Below, one piece after another: positions 6,408 through 11,518 of a stretch of 11,518 nucleotides of DNA. The translations under genes were made by a program, and so were the position numbers. The DNA comes from Spirochaetales bacterium (GTDB lineage Bacteria > Spirochaetota > Spirochaetia > JABMQR01): the NCBI GenBank assembly GCA_023139255.1, contig JAGLNY010000067.1, positions 1 through 11,518 of the forward strand, written 5' to 3'. Position 1 is the stretch's first letter, and every line of letters begins with the position of its first letter. The notes beneath the pieces are model-generated. The model was not told the origin of the DNA. It was given only the letters and a program-made list of their open reading frames with translations, and made no database searches.

Positions 6408-8783
6408 CTAAGGCTCCTGGGAAAAAAGTTCCAGCTGCCGTCCATCAACAATAGCATCAAAACTATCATTCATTGCGAACAGTACCCCGTCAGCCAGCGG
6501 CTTAATCTGTTTCTCGATGTAGTGCCGGTAATCAATATCCTTCGGCTCCATCTCAGTCGGGACTGCCCCATAAGTTGTCATGATGTAGCTGATCTCCCTT
6601 AGGTGCCTGATACCCTCGGGATCCAGCAGTCTCACAGCCTTTATATGGGGCGGTGTGGTTTTTTCATACTGCTCTGCACTTCGCCGCAGCCGTCTTCGGT
6701 AGATCAGCAGGTCATCCATCTCCCCGTCCCGCAGCCGTTTAACAAACTGCTTAATCCATGCACGTATCTCCTGTTCATGAAAAAAGCGGGAAAAGAGCTC
6801 CTGTTGGAACTGTTTTGCCAGTTCCGTCCAATCAGAACGTATAACCTCAAGTCCCTTATACTCTATGGTCCCATCGGTGAGGAGCCCAGCGTACCTTTTC
6901 TTCGAGCCCTCAGTTGAAGATCGTTTCGCTGGAAGGAAAAACTTTTCATAGTGTTTCTCAAACTCCATCTCCAGCATCGACTCTACGCCGAATTCTTCGA
7001 CTATTTTTTCAGTAAAATAGGTGTTGACCTGCTTCATCAAGGCAGTGCCCGCCTTCTCAGGGTGTGGATATTCATGCTCTTTAAGGGCTACAAATACCGA
7101 GTCTGTATCACCGTAAATCACATTATACCCCTGCTCACGAATAAAATCCGCCGTGTTTTTCAGTACCCACTGCCCGGTTCCTGTAATAGCGGTTGGAAGG
7201 TCTGCATGATAGAACCTGCAGCCGGTAGTGCCCATAACTCCGTAAAAGCTGTTCATCAGGATCTTGATAGCTACCGAGAGGTTGAGATCGTTGCGGTTTT
7301 TAGCCTGCTCCCGTTTCTCCATAAGGTTTTCGAGAAATTCGGGAAGAATATGGTGAGTCCTGGAAAATTTGATCCCATTAGGGGTGGTAACGGTATTGAT
7401 CTCTGCGCTGAGCCTCGAGTAGGGATCGATGGAGAAGGTGCGAATGATGGTGGGATAGAGGCTCTTGAAATCGAGTACCACTACATGGTGATAGAGCCCT
7501 GGTGCAGAGGTAAACACATACCCGCCGGCAGCATGACCTCCCGGAAATACGTCATCTGTCTCAGGGGCAACATATCCTTTTCTATGAATGCCCGGAAGAA
7601 TTGCATGGTCGAATGATGCTACTGACATACTAATTCGATCCATAGTGAGTCCTGTAATAAGACTGCGTGCCTTTATCTGCTCTACAAGGCCTGTTTTTTT
7701 GAAAATCTCGGTAACAAGCACACAATCCTCAAGATTGTAACGAGCTAGAGCCTTCTTATCATGCAGGAACCTACGCGTAATTTCCTGTGCTTTCTCCTCG
7801 TCAGGCCGGATATCCTTTCCTCTGCCGAGGATTGCTTGTGCTACAGTCTCAAGGGTAAAGTCCTCAAACTTGAAGAATCCCATCCTCATATTCTGGGGAC
7901 CGTCGATAACCATCCGTCCTTCGAGATCGGCTGAAAATATCCCGCTTCTTTTTGAGGATATCCTGGCCACTTTTGTACCGCGTCCAATGGAGAAGGGAAC
8001 CTGCAGTATCGCGCACTTCCCGATGAGGAATTTCAGGTCGAACCCAATGACATGCCAACCGATAATCAGGTCAGGATCCCATGCTTTAAGCTCCTTGATA
8101 AAAGCGAACAGAACGTCCTTCTCTGTAGGGAGAATAACGGGCATGTTGCCTGTGTCGTCTGAGTTGCTTATGTTGTCTGTGTCGCTGGGAACAGGAGATT
8201 CACCAACTACAAAGACTCTCTTTAGTTCGTGACTCCCGAATGTGCCGTGCATGGCTATGGAGTAAAGAGGTGTAGTTCCCGCACCAAAGGAGCCGGGATC
8301 GGAAGGGCCGGTTTCAATGTCGATGGAAAGCCAGCTAAACTCCGGATGGTACTCTGCTGGCCGCATCCGGGGATTAACCCAAACGGTAAGATTCCCCTCT
8401 CTGCGACGTTCGCCGCTAATTTCAACACTGCTGTTGATAAACCGTTCCATGATATACCTGTCGGCAGGGCGGACATCCGACTCATAAGTTTTTATCTGGT
8501 TTTCCCGGAGTTCCCTTCGGGCATTGTAATAATCATTCAGGGTAGTGAAATAGAGAGCATCAACCTCGATATGCTCAAAAGATTTAAGGGGCACCTCTTT
8601 ACGATCCATCCCGGAGAGTGGAGGTAGTGTCGCAGCATCCTTTCTCACAAAAAAGAGGGGGGTGTGGGGAGTTATGACGATCTTGAAAGGGCCTGACTCA
8701 CTCCTTCCGTAGTAGTGAAGTTCGCAGCAGCCGTTTCGGTCAACTGCATAGCGTGTGAGGATAAATCCGTTTTCGGTTTCCAT
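6408..8783 (-). CDS. polB: DNA polymerase II, family B, with 3'-5' exonuclease
   Basis: This 791-residue polymerase resembles E. coli Pol II along its whole length (783 residues there), the SOS-linked enzyme for replication restart and lesion bypass. The start GFILTR and the segment YESDVRPADRYIMERF match the N-terminal domain. Exonuclease residues are present: Asp155/Glu157 (SIDIE), Asp249 (GWHVIGFDL), and Tyr349/Asp353 (YNLEDC). Polymerase motifs are intact: A with Asp438 (LDFKSLYPTIIRTF), B with Lys507 and NSFYG (511-515), C with YGDTDS (557-562), plus KKRYAG (628-633). The clamp-binding QLELF is at 783-787. The enzyme should therefore be active and proofreading. A tandem acidic insertion at about 200-214 lies between exonuclease motifs I and II. 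An in-frame stop precedes the ATG, and there is no Shine-Dalgarno sequence; the -10 box is six bases upstream. No LexA-type operator was recognised. Confidence 0.96.
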   Translation of the reverse strand: METENGFILTRYAVDRNGCCELHYYGRSESGPFKIVITPHTPLFFVRKDAATLPPLSGMDRKEVPLKSFEHIEVDALYFTTLNDYYNARRELRENQIKTYESDVRPADRYIMERFINSSVEISGERRREGNLTVWVNPRMRPAEYHPEFSWLSIDIETGPSDPGSFGAGTTPLYSIAMHGTFGSHELKRVFVVGESPVPSDTDNISNSDDTGNMPVILPTEKDVLFAFIKELKAWDPDLIIGWHVIGFDLKFLIGKCAILQVPFSIGRGTKVARISSKRSGIFSADLEGRMVIDGPQNMRMGFFKFEDFTLETVAQAILGRGKDIRPDEEKAQEITRRFLHDKKALARYNLEDCVLVTEIFKKTGLVEQIKARSLITGLTMDRISMSVASFDHAILPGIHRKGYVAPETDDVFPGGHAAGGYVFTSAPGLYHHVVVLDFKSLYPTIIRTFSIDPYSRLSAEINTVTTPNGIKFSRTHHILPEFLENLMEKREQAKNRNDLNLSVAIKILMNSFYGVMGTTGCRFYHADLPTAITGTGQWVLKNTADFIREQGYNVIYGDTDSVFVALKEHEYPHPEKAGTALMKQVNTYFTEKIVEEFGVESMLEMEFEKHYEKFFLPAKRSSTEGSKKRYAGLLTDGTIEYKGLEVIRSDWTELAKQFQQELFSRFFHEQEIRAWIKQFVKRLRDGEMDDLLIYRRRLRRSAEQYEKTTPPHIKAVRLLDPEGIRHLREISYIMTTYGAVPTEMEPKDIDYRHYIEKQIKPLADGVLFAMNDSFDAIVDGRQLELFSQEP

Positions 8784-8789
8784 GTTCCC

Positions 8790-8817
8790 ATTATACCTTG
8801 TTGTCAGGAACCTTCAA
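8790..8817 (-). promoter_or_regulatory. Promoter of polB, predicted to give a leaderless mRNA
   Basis: On the minus strand a consensus -10 TATAAT (8795-8790) is preceded after 16 bases by TTGAAG (8817-8812), four of six bases of the -35. The ATG begins six bases after the -10 box, at the place where transcription should start, leaving no room for a ribosome binding site. Confidence 0.65.
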
Positions 8818-8947
8818 GTAATACCACAGGATGCGGTTAATTTCAGACGTGTTTAGTTTACTCTATATTTGTTAACTCTTTTATTTGATTAGGTGTGTAC
8901 TTTCGGTTGAAAAAAGTAGTGAGCGTAAATATTTTTGAAAACGACTC
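8818..8947. other. AT-rich intergenic stretch without recognised features
   Basis: These 130 bases lie between the divergent polB and ABC-F promoters. I see no ORF with a ribosome binding site, no convincing hairpin with a T-run and no clear palindrome. It may hold regulator sites that I cannot recognise. Confidence 0.5.
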
Positions 8948-8976
8948 TTGTCAAAGATTATATATTTTTTTATACT
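8948..8976 (+). promoter_or_regulatory. Promoter of the ABC-F leader
   Basis: TTGTCA (8948-8953), five of six consensus bases, is followed after exactly 17 bases by TATACT (8971-8976), also five of six. Transcription should start near 8983, about 230 bases before the ABC-F start codon. The long leader contains an upstream ORF, hairpins and a terminator. Confidence 0.8.
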
Positions 8977-9008
8977 GACTTCATATTGAAAGGAGTACCT
9001 GGAACAAG

Positions 9009-9023
9009 ATGATGAGAATGTAA
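9009..9023 (+). CDS. Putative leader peptide MMRM upstream of the ABC-F gene
   Basis: ATG ATG AGA ATG TAA encodes a four-residue peptide. It begins about 26 bases from the predicted transcript start and is preceded by AAAGGAG (8989-8995), the same ribosome binding sequence used for the ABC operon genes. The spacing of 13 bases to the first ATG is longer than ideal. The third ATG directly abuts the stop, an ATG-TAA minimal ORF. Ribosome-stalling leader peptides commonly precede resistance-type ABC-F genes; that function is inferred. A CTG codon at 8999 opens another short frame but is a poor start. Confidence 0.45.
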   Translation: MMRM

Positions 9024-9024
9024 A

Positions 9025-9097
9025 GTTATAACTAATTAGACATCAATTTTATCTCAAATGTGTAAAATTTGTCTGCATGAAAATGTTTAGTTATAAC
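9025..9097 (+). ncRNA. Structured leader RNA: long nested stem-loop
   Basis: GTTATAACTAA (9025-9035) is perfectly complementary to TTAGTTATAAC (9087-9097), an 11-bp outer stem. Nested inside, AGACA (9038-9042) pairs with TGTCT (9070-9074) and AATTTTA (9045-9051) with TAAAATT (9063-9069). The outer stem starts two bases after the stop of the small upstream ORF, so a ribosome held there would cover its left arm. The layered pairing is visible in the sequence; a regulatory switch is inferred. Confidence 0.6.
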
Positions 9098-9111
9098 CTC
9101 TCATTATTTAC

Positions 9112-9159
9112 TCCGGGTATAGATCTAAAAAGATTTTACTAGACAATTATACCGCGGGA
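9112..9159 (+). promoter_or_regulatory. Candidate antiterminator overlapping the leader terminator
   Basis: GGTATA (9116-9121) is complementary to TATACC (9148-9153), and TCC (9112-9114) can pair with GGA (9157-9159) across a small internal loop. This uses the ACC that forms the left foot of the terminator stem, so the two structures exclude each other. A small hairpin AGATCT/AGATTT (9121-9136) with an AAAA loop fits inside. The pairing is short, so this is only a candidate. Confidence 0.4.
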
Positions 9160-9174
9160 ATCGCGGTTTTTTTT
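9151..9174 (+). terminator. Intrinsic terminator in the ABC-F leader
   Basis: A perfect six-base GC-rich stem, ACCGCG (9151-9156) with CGCGGT (9162-9167), closes a five-base loop GGAAT and runs into eight T residues. It points toward the ABC-F gene, 40 bases before its start codon, on the only visible transcript for that gene. No gene ends upstream on this strand, so it most likely works as an attenuator and not as a gene-end terminator. Confidence 0.88.
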
Positions 9175-9214
9175 ATGCCTGGATTAGGTTTCCCAAGACA
9201 CCAAAAGAGGACTT

Positions 9215-10735
9215 ATGAAAGACATAATCTTTTCAAATGTAAATTTTAGCTATAATCTCCCTCTATTGATTAATATTAATGCCCATTTCACCAAAGGGTG
9301 GAGTGGAATTGTTGGAGTTAACGGAGGCGGAAAAACTACTATTATTCATCTTGCCGTTGGAATATTAGAACCAGATTCGGGGAATATTACTACATGTAAG
9401 AATCCTGCTTACTGTGATCAACGCCCTGACCTTCCTCCTGCTAACTTTTCTGATTTTATCTTTTCAGTCGATAAAGAGTCTAATATTCTAAAAGGTAAAT
9501 TGAGAATAAGTGATAAGTGGTTGAAAAATTGGGATTCGTTAAGTTATGGTGAGCGAAAACGAGTTCAGATTGGAGCAGCTTTATGGCAAAACCCCGATCT
9601 TCTTGCACTGGATGAACCAACAAATCATCTTGATAATGATGGGAAGCAGTTTTTATTTGAGGCGTTGAAAGATTACCGCGGAATTGGATTATTAGTTAGC
9701 CATGATCGTTATTTTATTGATGAACTATGTACCCAATGTTTATTTATTAATCCTCCATACGCAATAATGAGACCTGGCGGTATTACAGAAGGTCAAAAAG
9801 AGGAGAAGCGGGAAATTGAGTACAATCTTAAAACAAAGGGTGAAAGCAAAAAACAGGTTCGATCATTAAAGCAGGTGGCAGTTGTAAGACGGGAAAGGGC
9901 GGCAAGGTCTCATCAAAAAAGATCGAAAAAAGGGATTGCTATTAAAGATCATGATGCAAGATTTAAAAAGAATCTCGCCCGAATATCTGGAAAAGATAGC
10001 GTTGATGGAAAGCTTCTAAGGCAAATGGAGGGGAGAATTAAACATGCTGAACAAAGAGAAGGCAGCATTAATACCCGCAGAATTATTGATGTTCATTTTT
10101 GGCTCCCGGGAAAAAAAAGAAAATCTGACTATCTATTTAGAATATCGAAAGGGAAAATATCTGTCGGTGATATTACCATTAATCATCCAAACCTGAATAT
10201 GACACCGAATGATCGAATTGCCCTTGTCGGAAGAAATGGTTCAGGAAAAACAACCCTTATTAATTCAATTATCAGTAATATGAAATTAAGTGATTATCTT
10301 TATATACCCCAGGAAATTTCACGGGAAGAATCAAGAAAAATTATCAGGGAAATCAAGAAGTTACCCAATAATGAAAAGGGGCATCTTTTTACTGTTATTG
10401 CCGGTCTTGGTTCTGATCCTAAGAAATTGCTTGATACTCTAGAACCGAGTCCTGGTGAATTGAGAAAATTGATGCTTGCTTTAGGTATTACAGAATCACC
10501 TTCACTGATAATAATGGATGAACCCACAAACCATCTTGACTTACCATCAATTTTATCACTTGAAAGTGCACTAAAAAGTTGTCCTGCTGGATTATTATTA
10601 GTAAGTCATGATTATAAATTTTTGAAAGCCTGTACGCAAAAAGAGTGGCGGCTGATTGAAGAGGAATCATGCAGCTTTCTGTTGAAGAAAGGGGAAGGAT
10701 CTGTGATTAGAGAAAAGTTGGGTTTATCTATATGA
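9215..10735 (+). CDS. ABC-F family ATPase, probable ribosome-protection (antibiotic resistance-type) protein
   Basis: This 506-residue protein has two ABC ATPase domains and no membrane segments, which defines the ABC-F family: cytoplasmic ribosome-binding ATPases, either housekeeping factors or drug-displacing resistance proteins. Domain 1 has Walker A GVNGGGKTT (34-42), signature LSYGE (109-113), Walker B LLALDE (129-134) and His163. Domain 2 has Walker A GRNGSGKTT (339-347), a divergent signature PSPGE (411-415), Walker B LIIMDE (431-436) and His465. The interdomain linker, about residues 188-300, is long and basic with many Lys and Arg, as expected for the segment that reaches into the ribosomal E site. 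Length fits the shorter Vga/Lsa/Msr-type resistance group; housekeeping EttA and Uup are longer. The start follows AAAGAGG four bases upstream. The leader attenuator supports drug induction. Codons are rich in A and T compared with polB, hinting at acquisition. The drug class cannot be deduced. Confidence 0.88.
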   Translation: MKDIIFSNVNFSYNLPLLININAHFTKGWSGIVGVNGGGKTTIIHLAVGILEPDSGNITTCKNPAYCDQRPDLPPANFSDFIFSVDKESNILKGKLRISDKWLKNWDSLSYGERKRVQIGAALWQNPDLLALDEPTNHLDNDGKQFLFEALKDYRGIGLLVSHDRYFIDELCTQCLFINPPYAIMRPGGITEGQKEEKREIEYNLKTKGESKKQVRSLKQVAVVRRERAARSHQKRSKKGIAIKDHDARFKKNLARISGKDSVDGKLLRQMEGRIKHAEQREGSINTRRIIDVHFWLPGKKRKSDYLFRISKGKISVGDITINHPNLNMTPNDRIALVGRNGSGKTTLINSIISNMKLSDYLYIPQEISREESRKIIREIKKLPNNEKGHLFTVIAGLGSDPKKLLDTLEPSPGELRKLMLALGITESPSLIIMDEPTNHLDLPSILSLESALKSCPAGLLLVSHDYKFLKACTQKEWRLIEEESCSFLLKKGEGSVIREKLGLSI

Positions 10736-10748
10736 TATGAGACTCCCC

Positions 10749-11518
10749 CTAAACATTAGCCCTTGTCTTAAGAAGCGGCCGCAGTGCCTCCTTGAACAGA
10801 GGGTAAAGACTACCCAGAACTGCACCCTGAAAGCCGGATACCACCTTCAATTCCACCGATTGTCTGGCATATTCCGGCACCATCTCTGTAAATCCGTTCT
10901 TCAGCATTGCTGCTATTGATTCGTTTTCCGTAAAAGGGCCGAATAATAATATCCTGTCGGGATAGAAGGTCTTATAGAGATTAGTCAACGCAGGTATGAT
11001 AAATCCGAGGGCTTTTTTTACCACTCCCAGATTTACCAGATTAATATTTCGTATAAAATCGGTAAATTCCGGTTCGTCCTCCGGGGCATCAGGATATACC
11101 TCTTTTATCTCTTCCAGGATAGCCCAGAGAGCAGCCTCTGTCTCCAGACATCCCTTAAAACCACAGTTACATTGTTTATCCGAAGCTGGAGAGACCTGCC
11201 AGTGCCCCACCTCACCAAACCTGCCAAGGCTGGACTTCAGCACCTTGCCGTCTAGTGCAAAGGCTGACCCGATCCCATAACCCCAGTGAAAGAGAAGCGT
11301 CCCTCCCTGACGGTACTGTGGGTTTTTTACCAGCAAAAACTCGAGTTCAGGATCAAGACCCCGGCGCATTACCAATGGGATCCCAAACTCAACTGCAAGG
11401 GAGGTAAGGCAGAGGTTGTCCAATTGCGGCCACCGGGCGGAAGAGATCCAGTTGTCCTGCCCGGCATTTACTGTACCCGGCAGAGAAGTAACTATCCCGA
11501 TCAGCTGCGACCCTTCCG
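10749..11518 (-). CDS. ROK family protein, partial (N-terminus beyond the window)
   Basis: The frame stays open to the right edge, so the gene is cut; 255 residues up to the TAG stop are visible. A TTG at 11423 is an internal Leu codon and not the start, because homologous sequence continues upstream (IGIVTSLPGTVNAG). ROK proteins are sugar kinases or sugar-sensing repressors of the hexokinase fold. The zinc site is intact: GEVGHW with His at 11202-11204, then CNCGFKGC with three Cys at 11171-11148. However, where ROK kinases have an NDxN motif with the catalytic Asp after GIP, this protein reads GIPLVMRRGLDPE, so the Asp seems lost. It is therefore more likely a regulator or other non-kinase member than a glucokinase, but the missing N-terminus, where a DNA-binding domain would be, prevents a decision. 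It converges on the ABC-F gene with a 13-base gap. Confidence 0.82.
   Translation of the reverse strand, partial: EGSQLIGIVTSLPGTVNAGQDNWISSARWPQLDNLCLTSLAVEFGIPLVMRRGLDPELEFLLVKNPQYRQGGTLLFHWGYGIGSAFALDGKVLKSSLGRFGEVGHWQVSPASDKQCNCGFKGCLETEAALWAILEEIKEVYPDAPEDEPEFTDFIRNINLVNLGVVKKALGFIIPALTNLYKTFYPDRILLFGPFTENESIAAMLKNGFTEMVPEYARQSVELKVVSGFQGAVLGSLYPLFKEALRPLLKTRANV

Noticed and set aside
6951..7616. 221-codon open frame on the plus strand
   Set aside because: It lies wholly antisense to the polymerase domain of polB, has no ribosome binding site, and its translation resembles no family; it is a shadow of the real gene.
9058..9090. Ten-codon ORF MCKICLHENV in the ABC-F leader
   Set aside because: It has no ribosome binding site and lies inside the nested stem-loop; the MMRM ORF near the Shine-Dalgarno sequence is a better leader peptide candidate, although it has poor spacing.
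9151..9174. Terminator as the 3' end of an independent small RNA (8983-9174)
   Set aside because: Not excluded, but its position 40 bases before an ABC-F start on the same strand, with competing pairings and an upstream ORF, fits an attenuator better. A stable 190-base transcript unaffected by drugs would revive this reading.
10736..10748. Possible shared bidirectional terminator between the ABC-F and ROK genes
   Set aside because: The 13-base gap and flanks show no stem with a T-run on either strand.
10749..11423. ROK gene taken as complete with a TTG start at 11423
   Set aside because: The frame continues without a stop to the window edge with ROK-like sequence, so the TTG is internal and the gene is partial.

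Overview
This window looks like chromosomal DNA from a free-living bacterium. It has strong AAAGGAG-type ribosome binding sites, housekeeping-type promoters (TTGACA / TATAAT spaced 16-17 bp) and intrinsic terminators with U-runs. The gene mix is a YtrA-like ABC operon, an Escherichia coli-like DNA polymerase II, a malic enzyme, a DeoR regulator and a ROK protein. I would guess a spirochaete or another Gram-negative bacterium of moderate GC, but no phylogenetic marker settles this. Bacteroidota are less likely because the promoters and ribosome binding sites do not fit that phylum. There are no tRNA or rRNA genes, CRISPR array, insertion sequence or phage genes that I can see.

Layout. (1) 49-2208, plus strand: a compact operon of ABC ATPase, six-helix permease, GntR/YtrA-type repressor and a 50-residue single-helix protein, closed by a terminator at 2231-2257. 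(2) 2352-2997, plus strand: a FitA-like antitoxin and PIN-domain (VapC/FitB-like) toxin pair, with a 20-bp-spaced direct repeat over the antitoxin start that looks like an autoregulatory operator. (3) 6258 down to 2994, minus strand: DeoR regulator, Ldh2-family malate/lactate-type dehydrogenase and malic enzyme, apparently one transcript from a near-consensus promoter at 6336-6364 flanked by inverted-repeat operator candidates. (4) 8783-6408, minus strand: a complete family B DNA polymerase II with exonuclease and polymerase residues and a clamp-binding motif. Its promoter sits so close to the ATG that the mRNA is probably leaderless. (5) 8948-10735, plus strand: a promoter, a structured leader with a tiny upstream ORF, a strong terminator, then an ABC-F protein. 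This is the architecture of a drug-inducible attenuator in front of a ribosome-protection gene. (6) 10749 to beyond the right edge, minus strand: a ROK-family protein, cut by the window, with an intact zinc motif but apparently no catalytic aspartate.

The most interesting part is the leader/ABC-F unit at 8948-10735, which is more AT-rich than the neighbouring polymerase gene and may have been acquired. The next most notable points are the stub-like membrane protein ending the YtrA operon, the leaderless polymerase gene, and the ROK protein with a degenerate kinase site.
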